Origin: Scandinavium vulneris_A
GTDB taxonomy: Bacteria; Pseudomonadota; Gammaproteobacteria; Enterobacterales; Enterobacteriaceae
DNA length: 64,000 bases
Direction of reading: 5' to 3'
Assembly: GCA_046518185.1 (NCBI GenBank)
Contig: JBKGRZ010000006.1
Span: forward strand, 186,001-250,000
The translations under genes and the position numbers were made by a program. Positions within the stretch are counted from its first letter, which is position 1; each line of letters starts with the position of its first letter. Of the stretch, positions 40,849-49,464 are shown piece by piece. The notes under the pieces are model-generated. The model was not told where the DNA came from, ran no database searches, and was given only the letters and a program-made list of their open reading frames with translations.

Positions 40849-41597
40849 TGGCAACGCATTTTGCAAGAGGGATCCTTACCGATGGGCATCTGCACTCAGT
40901 CCGACTCTCCTCATCCTGTCACAATGAATCACGCCTGCTGCCTGCGCATCGCCGGGCGCGATTCCTGGCCTCGCGGGCGTTACTCGCCGAACTGCTGTTT
41001 ATGCTGTATGGCATCAGCGAGCTCCCGGACATCATAACCCGGCCAGACGGCAAACCGGTGTTTCGCGACAGCACCCAGCCGCGTTTCTCTATCGCCTACG
41101 CCGGGAATATCGTTGGCGTTGCGCTGACCACCGAAGGCGAGTGCGGTCTGGATATGGAACTCCAGCGCGCGACGCGCAGTTTCCACAGCCCGGCCGCGCC
41201 CGGCGCCTATCCTTTCAGCAGTAACGAAAATCTGTGGATTAAAAATCAGACCGACCCGAACGAAGCGCGCGCGCAGCTGCTGGCCTTACGCCAGAGCGTC
41301 CTCAAACTCACCGGTGATATTCATCAAGACTCGCCGCAGCAGCTTCAGCTGTTGCCGGGCTCAGGCCGCCTGCGCGCCGCTAAATTGATGCAGATAGAAG
41401 CCATTTGTGACGCCGAGGACGTGCTGGTGTGGTCTATCGCTGCCACGCCTGCTATTGAGCGCCTGAAAGTTTGGGAATTCGACAGCAAAAACGGCTGGCG
41501 CGGTTTGCCGGATATGCAGCTCCGCGCCAGTGAACCCGCCGCGCGCCTGATGCGTTTTACCAGCCTGCCGGCGGAAAAAGCCCTTATACTGAACTGA
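40848..41597 (+). CDS. yieE: phosphopantetheinyl transferase superfamily protein YieE
   Basis: A 249-residue protein matching E. coli YieE. The family Mg/CoA motif is visible as CGLDMELQ, but the second motif (usually W/F-KExxxK) is replaced by LALRQSVLKLTGD, so typical transferase activity is uncertain. GGAG lies upstream of ATG. It is 30 bp before yieF and probably cotranscribed. Confidence 0.88.
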   Translation: MATHFARGILTDGHLHSVRLSSSCHNESRLLPAHRRARFLASRALLAELLFMLYGISELPDIITRPDGKPVFRDSTQPRFSIAYAGNIVGVALTTEGECGLDMELQRATRSFHSPAAPGAYPFSSNENLWIKNQTDPNEARAQLLALRQSVLKLTGDIHQDSPQQLQLLPGSGRLRAAKLMQIEAICDAEDVLVWSIAATPAIERLKVWEFDSKNGWRGLPDMQLRASEPAARLMRFTSLPAEKALILN

Positions 41598-41627
41598 CTC
41601 ATCATGATGAAAAATAAAGGAGTAATC

Positions 41628-42194
41628 ATGTCCGACGCGATAAAAGTTGTGACGTTATTGGGGAGCCTGCGCAAAGCTTCATTTAACGGGATGGTGGCAC
41701 GTACCCTGCCTGGCCTCGCGCCCGCAGGGATGACCATTTCTGCGCTGCCGTCGATTGGCGACATTCCACTGTACGATGCCGATATCCAGCAGGAAGAGGG
41801 TTTCCCGCCTGCCGTCGAGGCGCTGGCGGCGCAAATTCGTGATGCCGATGGCGTGGTTATCGTCACTCCGGAGTACAACTACTCGGTGCCGGGCGGGCTG
41901 AAAAATGCCATCGACTGGCTGTCACGTTTGCCTGAACAGCCGCTGGCCGGTAAACCGGTGCTGATTCAGACCAGCTCAATGGGCGCGATTGGTGGCGCAC
42001 GCTGCCAGTATCATCTGCGCCAGATTCTGGTATTCCTGGATGCGATGGTGATGAACAAGCCGGAGTTTATGGGCGGCGTTATTCAGAATAAGGTCGACCC
42101 GCAGACGGGCGAAGTGGTTGATCAGAGTACGCGCGATCACTTGAGCGGTCAGCTGACCGCGTTCGGGGATTACATCCGACGGGTTAAAGCGTAA
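41628..42194 (+). CDS. yieF: NADPH-dependent FMN reductase YieF (ChrR)
   Basis: A 188-residue flavodoxin-like quinone/chromate reductase. The FMN phosphate loop is LLGSLRKASFNGM and TPEYNYSVPGGLKNAIDW forms the isoalloxazine-binding site. Start at 41628 is set by AAAGGAG upstream and the E. coli length. It reduces quinones and chromate, guarding against redox cycling. Confidence 0.93.
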   Translation: MSDAIKVVTLLGSLRKASFNGMVARTLPGLAPAGMTISALPSIGDIPLYDADIQQEEGFPPAVEALAAQIRDADGVVIVTPEYNYSVPGGLKNAIDWLSRLPEQPLAGKPVLIQTSSMGAIGGARCQYHLRQILVFLDAMVMNKPEFMGGVIQNKVDPQTGEVVDQSTRDHLSGQLTAFGDYIRRVKA

Positions 42195-42195
42195 T

Positions 42196-42232
42196 AAAAA
42201 AAGGCCGGGAAGCGAAAGCGCCCGGCCTTTTT
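42196..42232. terminator. bidirectional terminator yieF / adeP
   Basis: AAAAAGGCCGGG and CCCGGCCTTTTT form a strong stem with an 11-base loop between the convergent genes, with A and T tracts on both sides. Confidence 0.88.
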
Positions 42233-42250
42233 CGTATCCGTCATCGCACC

Positions 42251-43588
42251 TTAGTGGGCATCGATGAACACAATCTTCAGGACGAACAGCAGGGCAACCA
42301 CCACCACGCACGGACTGAGATCACGGAAACGACCGGTACCGATTTTCATCACGCAGTAAGAGATGAAGCCCAGCGCGATACCTTCGGTAATTGAGAAGCT
42401 GAACGGCATCATTACCGCCGTAATAAACGCCGGAACGGCTTCGGTCAGGTCTTCCCACTTCACGCGCGCCAGGCTTGAGGTCATCAGCACGCCAACGTAA
42501 ATCAGCGCACCAGCGGCGGCGTAAGGCGGCACCATGCCAGCCAGCGGTGACAGGAAAATCACCAGCAGGAACAGCAGGCCTACGACCACCGCGGTCAGAC
42601 CGGTACGGCCACCGACTGACACGCCGGAAGAGGATTCAATATACGCGGTAACGGAAGAGGTGCCGATAAAGGAACCCGCCACGGACGAGATACTGTCGAC
42701 GTACAGCGCCTGCTTCATGCGCGGAAATTTACCGTTTGCATCGCTGAGACCCGCTTTGTCGGTCACGCCAATCAGGGTGCCAGAGGAGTCAAACAGGTTG
42801 ACCAGCATGAAGGAGAAGATCACGCCCGCCAGGCCGAGGTTAAAGGACCCCGCCAGATCAACATGCCCGATCACCGAAGTGACATCCGGTGGCGTCGACA
42901 CGATGCCGGTGTAGTGCACATCGCCCAGCATCCAGCCCAGCAGGGTGGTCACCACGATAGAGACCAGCACCGCCGCATGAATGTTACGCGACGCCAGAAT
43001 CGCAATGATGAAGAAGCCCAGGATCCCCAGCAGTACGCTGTGAGAGGTCAGGTTGCCGATGCTCACCAGTGTGTCTTTATTGGCAACAATCACCCCAGCG
43101 TTCTTCAGGCCCATCATACCGATAAACAGACCGATACCGCTGGTGATGCCCACGCGCAGGCTCATAGGGATATTGGCAATCATCCAGTAACGCACGCGGA
43201 AAATGGTCAACAGCAGCAGGCCAACGGCACCCCAGAAAATCGCGCCCATCCCGACCTGCCACGGCAGGCCCATCGCCTGCACCACCACGAAGGCGAAGAA
43301 GGCGTTCAGGCCCATGGCCGGGGCCAGCGCAACCGGCAGGTTGGCAAACAGACCCATCATGATGCTACCGAAGGCGGCAATCAGACAGGTGGTGACGAAG
43401 ACGGCGCTCGTGTCCATGCCAGCCACGCCCAGAATTTGTGGGTTCACAAAAACGATGTAAACCATCGTCAGGAAGGTGGTGAATCCGGCAATCACTTCCG
43501 TGCGTGCCGTCGTTCCGTGCTCGCGCAGTTTAAACACGCGCTGAAGCAGACCCTGACCTGACGTCTGGGTGGTTTGTTGTTGGCTCAT
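42251..43588 (-). CDS. adeP: adenine permease AdeP
   Basis: A 445-residue proton-coupled purine permease of the NCS2/AzgA-like family with about 14 helices, matching E. coli AdeP (YieG). Family features ALAPAMGLNAFFAFVVV and SVTAYIESSSGVSVGGRTGL are present. It imports adenine with high affinity. It is divergent from yieH. Confidence 0.92.
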   Translation of the reverse strand: MSQQQTTQTSGQGLLQRVFKLREHGTTARTEVIAGFTTFLTMVYIVFVNPQILGVAGMDTSAVFVTTCLIAAFGSIMMGLFANLPVALAPAMGLNAFFAFVVVQAMGLPWQVGMGAIFWGAVGLLLLTIFRVRYWMIANIPMSLRVGITSGIGLFIGMMGLKNAGVIVANKDTLVSIGNLTSHSVLLGILGFFIIAILASRNIHAAVLVSIVVTTLLGWMLGDVHYTGIVSTPPDVTSVIGHVDLAGSFNLGLAGVIFSFMLVNLFDSSGTLIGVTDKAGLSDANGKFPRMKQALYVDSISSVAGSFIGTSSVTAYIESSSGVSVGGRTGLTAVVVGLLFLLVIFLSPLAGMVPPYAAAGALIYVGVLMTSSLARVKWEDLTEAVPAFITAVMMPFSFSITEGIALGFISYCVMKIGTGRFRDLSPCVVVVALLFVLKIVFIDAH

Positions 43589-43757
43589 CTTCTGGTTCCA
43601 AACTAAGGAGGGGAAAATTCGTCGCTATCCTATACCAAAATGCGACAATAGGGAGAGTAAGAGCACACTTTTTTTCATTGATTTTGCTTATACGGCAACG
43701 ATTGCGTCGGGCAAAATGGATTACGTAAACGTTAAACTTGTGACAACAGGAAACGGC

Positions 43758-44423
43758 ATGTCCAGTATTGAAGCGGTATTTTTCGACTGTGATGGCACGC
43801 TCGTCGACAGCGAAGTGATTTGCTCCCGGGCCTATGTCCACATGTTCCGGGAATTTGGCATCACCCTGGAGCTTGAAGAGATCTTTAAGCGCTTTAAAGG
43901 AGTGAAGCTGTACGAGATCATCGACACCATTAACGCCGAGTATGGCGTGAGTCTGCACAAAGAGACCCTGGAGCCGGTGTATCGCGCCGAGGTGGCTCGC
44001 CTGTTCGACAGCGAACTGGAAGTCATTGATGGGGCGAATGCGTTGCTCGACAAGATGGCTGTGCCAATGTGTATCGTCTCCAACGGTCCGGTCAGCAAAA
44101 TGCAGCATTCATTGGGCAACACCGGTCTGCTGCATCATTTTCCCGACAAGCTGTTTAGCGGGTATGACATTCAGGCCTGGAAACCCGATCCGGCGCTGAT
44201 GTATCACGCGGCGAAAGCGATGAACGTCGACCCGGTCAACTGCATACTGGTGGATGATTCGAGCGCGGGAGCGATGTCCGGCGTGGCGGCGGGAATGGAG
44301 GTGTTTTACTTCTGCGCCGATCCGCATAATCAGCCGATCGACCATCCGAAGGTAACGACGTTTACCTCACTGGATGAGCTGCCAGGGCTGTGGAAAGCGC
44401 GGGGTTGGGAGATTACCCAGTAA
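43758..44423 (+). CDS. yieH: HAD phosphatase YieH
   Basis: A 221-residue HAD hydrolase of the beta-phosphoglucomutase-like group. The nucleophile motif DCDGTLVDS is at residues 9-17, the Mg motif LVDDSSAGAMSG near 170. E. coli YieH hydrolyses 6-phosphogluconate and similar phosphates. The start at 43758 (MSSIEAVFFDCDG) is chosen by match to E. coli and CAGGAAA upstream; the open frame begins much earlier without family similarity. It ends at a strong hairpin shared with phoU. Confidence 0.9.
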   Translation: MSSIEAVFFDCDGTLVDSEVICSRAYVHMFREFGITLELEEIFKRFKGVKLYEIIDTINAEYGVSLHKETLEPVYRAEVARLFDSELEVIDGANALLDKMAVPMCIVSNGPVSKMQHSLGNTGLLHHFPDKLFSGYDIQAWKPDPALMYHAAKAMNVDPVNCILVDDSSAGAMSGVAAGMEVFYFCADPHNQPIDHPKVTTFTSLDELPGLWKARGWEITQ

Positions 44424-44428
44424 ATTTT

Positions 44429-44456
44429 CCCCACTCCCCTGTGGGGAGTGGGGTTT
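44429..44456. terminator. bidirectional terminator yieH / phoU
   Basis: CCCCACTCCCC and GGGGAGTGGGG form an 11-pair stem with a three-base loop between the convergent yieH and phoU. Confidence 0.85.
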
Positions 44457-44461
44457 AAAAC

Positions 44462-45187
44462 TTATTCTTTCGGATCTTTGCCCGCCAACAGCTTGTCCAG
44501 CTCGTCGCCGCCAACGTGACGGAAATCCTGTCCCTTCACGAAATAGAAAATGTATTCGCAAATGTTCTGGCAACGATCGCCGATACGCTCGATAGAACGG
44601 GCGCAGAACAGCGCGGTCAGAACGCTTGGAATGGTGCGGGAGTCTTCCATCATATACGTCATCAGCTGACGCACGATGCCTTCGTACTCCTGATCGACCT
44701 TCTTGTCTTCACGATAGATACGCACCGCTTCATCAAGATCCATGCGCGCGAACGCGTCGAGGACGTCATGCAACATCTGCACGGTGTGACGACCCAGCGA
44801 TTCGAGGCTTACCAGCAACGGCTGATGCTGCTGTGAGAATTTCTCCAGCGCGGTGCGGCAGATTTTATCCGCAACGTCACCAATACGTTCCAGCTCGGCG
44901 ATGGTTTTGATGATAGCCATCACCAGACGCAGATCGCTGGCGGTCGGCTGACGTTTAGCGATGATGCGCACGCAGGCTTCATCGATCGCCACTTCCATCA
45001 TGTTGACCTGCTTATCGCCGTCGATAACGCGCTTGGCCAGTTCCTGATCCTGGTTGTGCATCGCGGTGATCGCATCTGATAACTGCTGCTCCACCAGTCC
45101 GCCCATGGTCATCACCTGAGTGCGAATGTGTTCCAGCTCTGCGTTGAACTGGCCGGAAATGTGTTTGTTTAGATTTAGGTTGTCCAT
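44462..45187 (-). CDS. phoU: phosphate signalling protein PhoU
   Basis: A 241-residue protein of two three-helix bundles, each with the metal-binding E/DxxxD-type repeats (RIGDVADKICR; RIGDRCQNICE). It links the PstSCAB transporter to PhoR and keeps the Pho regulon off when phosphate is plentiful. Start at 45187 matches E. coli. It is last in the pst operon, separated from pstB by an ERIC element. Confidence 0.97.
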   Translation of the reverse strand: MDNLNLNKHISGQFNAELEHIRTQVMTMGGLVEQQLSDAITAMHNQDQELAKRVIDGDKQVNMMEVAIDEACVRIIAKRQPTASDLRLVMAIIKTIAELERIGDVADKICRTALEKFSQQHQPLLVSLESLGRHTVQMLHDVLDAFARMDLDEAVRIYREDKKVDQEYEGIVRQLMTYMMEDSRTIPSVLTALFCARSIERIGDRCQNICEYIFYFVKGQDFRHVGGDELDKLLAGKDPKE

Positions 45188-45197
45188 CGTTCCTCCA

Positions 45198-45323
45198 TAT
45201 GCCCAAAATATTTCTGGCTGTAGCAAGGCGGCAACTGCACGCATCCCCGGGAGCGTAGATAACTACGTGACCGGGGTGAGTAAAGGCAGCCAACGCGGGT
45301 ACAGCCTGAAAGATGAAGGACAA
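45198..45323. repeat. ERIC element between pstB and phoU
   Basis: The 126-bp stretch shows the ERIC core: CATCCCCGGGAGCGTAGATA followed by AACTACGTGACCGGGGTGAG, near to the classical ERIC1R (complement) and ERIC2 sequences. The outer arms (GGCTGTAGCAAGGCGGCAAC and GCAGCCAACGCGGGTACAGCC) pair with each other. It fills the whole gap between pstB and phoU and would be transcribed as a large hairpin. Confidence 0.88.
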
Positions 45324-45324
45324 A

Positions 45325-46098
45325 TCAACCGTAGCGGCCAGTGATGTAATCTTCAGTTTGCTTCTTCGCAGGCTTGGTGAACAGATCGTCGGTATTGCTG
45401 AACTCAATCAGTTCACCCAAATACATAAACGCCGTGTGGTCGGAACAACGCGCGGCCTGCTGCATGTTGTGGGTCACGATAACCACGGTGTAATCCTGCT
45501 TCAGCTCGGTAATCAGCTCTTCAATGCGACCGGTGGAAATCGGGTCCAGCGCTGAGCATGGCTCATCAAGCAGCAGCACTTCCGGACGAATGGCGATGCC
45601 ACGCGCGATACACAGACGCTGCTGCTGACCACCGGAGAGAGAATATCCGCTCTGATGCAGCTTATCTTTGGTTTCGTTCCAAAGTGCGGCCTTGGTCAAC
45701 GCCCATTGCACACGCTCGTCCATGTCGGCACGCGACAGCTTTTCAAACAGACGCACGCCAAAAGCGATGTTGTCATAAATCGACATCGGGAACGGGGTCG
45801 GTTTCTGGAACACCATCCCCACTTTGGCACGCAGCAGGGCGATATCCTGGGTGTTGGTCAGAATATTATCGCCATCCAGCAAAATTTCGCCTTCCGCTCG
45901 CTGCTCTGGGTACAGTTCAAACATTTTGTTGAACGTACGCAGCAGGGTGGATTTACCGCAGCCCGACGGGCCGATGAACGCGGTGACCTGGTTTTTGGCG
46001 ATGTCCAGGTTGATGTTCTTCAGCGCATGGAACTTGCCGTAGTAGAAGTTCAAATCGCGAACAGCAATTTTACCCGGGGCAGTATCAACCATACTCAT
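45325..46098 (-). CDS. pstB: phosphate ABC transporter ATPase PstB
   Basis: A 257-residue ABC ATPase: Walker A GPSGCGKST, signature LSGGQQQRL, Walker B LLLDEPCSALD. It powers high-affinity phosphate import with PstA/PstC and is needed for Pho signalling. Confidence 0.97.
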   Translation of the reverse strand: MSMVDTAPGKIAVRDLNFYYGKFHALKNINLDIAKNQVTAFIGPSGCGKSTLLRTFNKMFELYPEQRAEGEILLDGDNILTNTQDIALLRAKVGMVFQKPTPFPMSIYDNIAFGVRLFEKLSRADMDERVQWALTKAALWNETKDKLHQSGYSLSGGQQQRLCIARGIAIRPEVLLLDEPCSALDPISTGRIEELITELKQDYTVVIVTHNMQQAARCSDHTAFMYLGELIEFSNTDDLFTKPAKKQTEDYITGRYG

Positions 46099-46145
46099 CT
46101 CAATCTCTTCCTTATTCGACGCCGCCTTTCGCCGCGCCGTAAAAA

Positions 46146-47036
46146 TTAACCGTGTTTCTGCTTCGCGAAAATGACGCGCGCCAGAATGTTAAGCAACAGT
46201 ACGCACAGGGTAATGATCAACACCCCGGCCCAGGCCAGTTGTTGCCATTCGGCAAACGGGCTCATGGCAAATTTGAAAATGGTCACCGGCAGGTTGGCAA
46301 TCGGCTGCATCATGTCGGTGCTCCAGAATTGATTGGAGAGCGCGGTAAACAGCAGCGGGGCGGTTTCACCCGCGATACGCGCCACCGCCAACAGCACACC
46401 GGTCATGATCCCGGAGATGGAGGCTTTCAGCGTAATCGCCGAAATCATTTTCCATTTCGGGGTGCCCAGCGCATACGCCGCTTCACGCAGGCTGTCCGGC
46501 ACCAGTTTCAGCATGTTCTCGGTGGTTCGAATCACAATCGGCACCTGCAACAGCGCCAGCGCAATCACCCCCGCCCAACCGGAGAAGTGCTGCATCTTCG
46601 CGACCACAATGGTGTAGACGAACAGACCCACGACGATAGACGGTGCGGAAAGCAAAATGTCGTTGATGAAGCGAATCACTTCGGCAAGCCAGGATTTGCG
46701 GCCATATTCCGCCAGCCAAATCCCCGCCATGATGCCCAACGGCGTACCGATCACGGTCGACCACAGGATCAACAGGCCGCTACCGGCCAGGGCGTTGGCC
46801 AGCCCCCCGCCCGCCGTATTCGGCGGCGGGGTCATTTCGGTGAACAGCGCCAGCGACATGCCGTCGATGCCACGCGTGACGGTTGAGAACAGGATCCACA
46901 CCAGCCAGAACAGGCCAAAGACCATGGTCGCCATCGATAGCGTCAGGGCGATGCGGTTTTTGAAGCGACGACGGGCCTGCATTTTGCGGCGGGATTCGAG
47001 CAGCGCTGCGGTGGTTTGCATTTCAAGAGTCGTCAT
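46146..47036 (-). CDS. pstA: phosphate ABC transporter permease PstA
   Basis: A 296-residue inner-membrane permease with six helices and the EAA-type loop EAAYALGTPKWKMI. It starts in the pstC stop (TAATG), so the two permease subunits are coupled. Confidence 0.97.
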   Translation of the reverse strand: MTTLEMQTTAALLESRRKMQARRRFKNRIALTLSMATMVFGLFWLVWILFSTVTRGIDGMSLALFTEMTPPPNTAGGGLANALAGSGLLILWSTVIGTPLGIMAGIWLAEYGRKSWLAEVIRFINDILLSAPSIVVGLFVYTIVVAKMQHFSGWAGVIALALLQVPIVIRTTENMLKLVPDSLREAAYALGTPKWKMISAITLKASISGIMTGVLLAVARIAGETAPLLFTALSNQFWSTDMMQPIANLPVTIFKFAMSPFAEWQQLAWAGVLIITLCVLLLNILARVIFAKQKHG

Positions 47037-47995
47037 TAGCGTGCCCCCTCGTTTTTCGCGAGGCGTTTAATCATCAGCTTGGATACGGCCAGAACGATAA
47101 AGGTGATCACAAACAGAATCAGGCCCAGTTCCATCAATGCCGCAACGTGCAGGCCAGATTCCGCTTCGGCAAATTCATTCGCCAACGCAGAGGTGATGCT
47201 GTTGCCCGGCATGTACAGCGAGGCACTGTCGAGCTGGTAGGTGTTACCGATGATAAAGGTCACCGCCATGGTTTCACCCAGTGCGCGACCCAGACCAAGC
47301 ATGACCCCGCCGATGACCCCATTTTTGGTGAACGGCAGCACGATACGCCAGATGACTTCCCAGGTGGTGCAGCCAATGCCGTAGGCCGACTCTTTCATCA
47401 TCACCGGGGTTTGTTCGAACACATCGCGCATGACCGCCGCAATGTAAGGAATAATCATGATCGCGAGGATAACCCCCGCCGCCAGCAGGCCGATACCGAA
47501 CGCCGGGCCAGAGAACAGCGCGCCGACAAACGGGATAGCGGAAAGCACATTACCCACCGGCTCCTGGAAGTAGGTCGCGAACAGCGGGGCGAAGATGAAC
47601 AGACCCCACATGCCGTACACGATACTCGGAATGGCGGCTAACAGTTCAATGGCGATACCCAGCGGACGCTTCAGCCAGTTCGGGGCCAGCTCCGTCAGGA
47701 ACAAGGCAATACCAAAACTTACCGGAACGGCAATCAGCAGGGCAATAATCGAGGTGACCAGCGTGCCGTAGATTGGCACCAGCGCACCGTAGATATCATT
47801 CGGGGCATCCCACTCTTTGGTCCACAGGAACGAAAAACCAAATTTCTGAATGCTCGGCCAGGCGGAAACGATCAGGGAGATAATGATGCCGCTGAGCATC
47901 AATAGCACAATCAGCGCCGCCAGTTTTACCAGCACGCCGAAAATGATGTCACCCTTTTTACCCGGTGGGTTAAATGCAGGCTTGGTTGCAGCCAT
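47036..47995 (-). CDS. pstC: phosphate ABC transporter permease PstC
   Basis: A 319-residue permease with six helices and the EAA-type loop ESAYGIGCTTWEVIWRI. It pairs with PstA as the phosphate channel. A REP unit separates it from pstS. Confidence 0.97.
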   Translation of the reverse strand: MAATKPAFNPPGKKGDIIFGVLVKLAALIVLLMLSGIIISLIVSAWPSIQKFGFSFLWTKEWDAPNDIYGALVPIYGTLVTSIIALLIAVPVSFGIALFLTELAPNWLKRPLGIAIELLAAIPSIVYGMWGLFIFAPLFATYFQEPVGNVLSAIPFVGALFSGPAFGIGLLAAGVILAIMIIPYIAAVMRDVFEQTPVMMKESAYGIGCTTWEVIWRIVLPFTKNGVIGGVMLGLGRALGETMAVTFIIGNTYQLDSASLYMPGNSITSALANEFAEAESGLHVAALMELGLILFVITFIVLAVSKLMIKRLAKNEGAR

Positions 47996-48030
47996 AAATT
48001 ACTCTTCAGTTAAAGACGTCTTACGAATAC

Positions 48031-48062
48031 GCCCGGTAGCGCTAACGCTGACCGGGCCTACA
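48031..48062. repeat. REP unit between pstS and pstC
   Basis: GCCCGGTAGCGCTAACGCTGACCGGGCCTACA is a REP palindrome. Its place after pstS fits stabilisation of the abundant pstS mRNA relative to the permease genes. Confidence 0.75.
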
Positions 48063-48095
48063 GTCGGAACTGTAATATTCGTCAAAAATATCCTG

Positions 48096-49136
48096 TTAGT
48101 ACAGCGCTTTACCGCTGCTATCTTTCACGTTGGTTTTCCATGCAGCACGTACCTGCTCAACCACGCTGTCCGGCAGTGACGCATAATCCAGGGCGTTAGC
48201 TTCTTTGGCACCATTTTTGTAGGCCCAGTCGAAGAACTTCAGCACTTCAGCACCCTGCTCCGGCTTCTTCTGATCTTTGTGAACCAGAATGAAGGTGGTA
48301 GAGGTGATTGGCCACACGTCGTCGCCTTTTTGGTTGGTCAGGTCCTGCGCGAAGGATTTACTCCAGTCAGCGCCTTTGGCGGCGTTGGCAAAGCTCTCTT
48401 CGGTCGGGCTGACAGATTTGCCATCGGCGGAAATCAGTTTGGTGTAAGCCAGGTTGTTCTGCTTCGCGTAAGCATATTCAACATAACCGATTGAGCCCGG
48501 CAGACGCTGTACGAACGCGGCGATGCCGTCGTTGCCTTTACCGCCCAGGCCAGTCGGCCAGTTAACGGTTGAGCCTGCGCCGATTTTGGATTTCCACTCT
48601 TCGTTCACTTTCGCCAGGTAGCTGGTGAACACGAAGGAAGTACCCGACCCGTCAGCACGACGTACAACGGCGATGTTCTGAGAAGGCAGTTTTTTGCCCG
48701 GGTTCAGCTTGGCAATGGCTTCGTCGTCCCACTTCTTGATTTTGCCCAGATAGATGTCACCCAGGGTTTTCCCGTCGAGCACCAGTTCACCGGATTTGAA
48801 GCCCGGCAGGTTAACTGCCAGCACGACGCCGCCGATCACAGTCGGGAACTGGAACAGGCCTTCCTGTGCCAGTTTGTCGTCAGACAGAGGTGCATCTGAA
48901 GCACCGAAATCCACGGTGTTAGCAGTTATTTGCTTCACACCACCGGAGGAGCCGATACCCTGATAGTTGACCTTGTTACCGGTCTCTTTCTGGTAGGTAT
49001 CCGCCCATTTGGCATACACCGGCGCAGGGAAGGTTGCACCAGCGCCCGTCAGGCTTGCTGCTGCAAAGGCAGAGAAAGCGCTCATTGATAAGGTCGCGGC
49101 GACAACAGTTGCGACAGTGGTACGCATAACTTTCAT
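48096..49136 (-). CDS. pstS: periplasmic phosphate-binding protein PstS
   Basis: A 346-residue secreted protein with a signal peptide cleaved after SAFAA-type sequence. Phosphate-binding segments TGAGATFPAP, SDAPLS and RADGSGTS are intact, and it matches E. coli PstS along its whole length. Start at 49136 (MKVMRTT) equals E. coli. It is first in the pst operon and controlled by two Pho boxes. Confidence 0.97.
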   Translation of the reverse strand: MKVMRTTVATVVAATLSMSAFSAFAAASLTGAGATFPAPVYAKWADTYQKETGNKVNYQGIGSSGGVKQITANTVDFGASDAPLSDDKLAQEGLFQFPTVIGGVVLAVNLPGFKSGELVLDGKTLGDIYLGKIKKWDDEAIAKLNPGKKLPSQNIAVVRRADGSGTSFVFTSYLAKVNEEWKSKIGAGSTVNWPTGLGGKGNDGIAAFVQRLPGSIGYVEYAYAKQNNLAYTKLISADGKSVSPTEESFANAAKGADWSKSFAQDLTNQKGDDVWPITSTTFILVHKDQKKPEQGAEVLKFFDWAYKNGAKEANALDYASLPDSVVEQVRAAWKTNVKDSSGKALY

Positions 49137-49464
49137 AATGTCTCCTGCAGGATTTCGTAAATCGTTGTTTAAGTGGCTACGTTGAGCAAAATAGGACAAA
49201 CAGGTGACAGTTAAATGTACGAATTATGACAGTTTTATGACATGGAAAATTTGCGTTAAATAATCTCTTTTTTCCATTTATTTTTCATGACGTTATGAAT
49301 AATTATGACATTTACTTGTCAGTGAGATTTTCTTTTTGTGACACTGCAAACGTTAGCTGAATATGACAGATTGTCATCTTAATGATGGTGAAAAAATCGA
49401 CTTTAGTTTCTGCCGTTTCGACCGATGTTGTTAATAAGCCCGCAACATTTAATGGATAAAAACA
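49137..49464. promoter_or_regulatory. divergent pstS / chemoreceptor control region
   Basis: The 328-bp gap holds two Pho boxes near pstS (49204-49221 and 49226-49243). Further TGTCAT-like and TATGACA-like elements at about 49285-49320 and 49360-49376 might be additional PhoB half-sites or belong to the chemoreceptor promoter. No gene was seen. Confidence 0.6.
49204..49243 (-). promoter_or_regulatory. tandem Pho boxes of pstS
   Basis: On the minus strand ATGTCATAAAACTGTCAT (49226-49243) and CGTACATTTAACTGTCAC (49204-49221) are two 18-bp boxes with 22-bp spacing, two helical turns. They match the PhoB consensus and the E. coli pstS arrangement. Confidence 0.85.

Noticed and set aside
43722..43740. 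Possible PurR site before adeP
   Set aside because: ACGTAAACGTTAAAC resembles the PurR consensus only in its centre and lies about 140 bp from the adeP start, nearer yieH. Too weak to list.
45198..45323. Small RNA or CRISPR-like repeat between pstB and phoU
   Set aside because: The sequence is an ERIC element; no array of repeats and spacers exists anywhere in the window.
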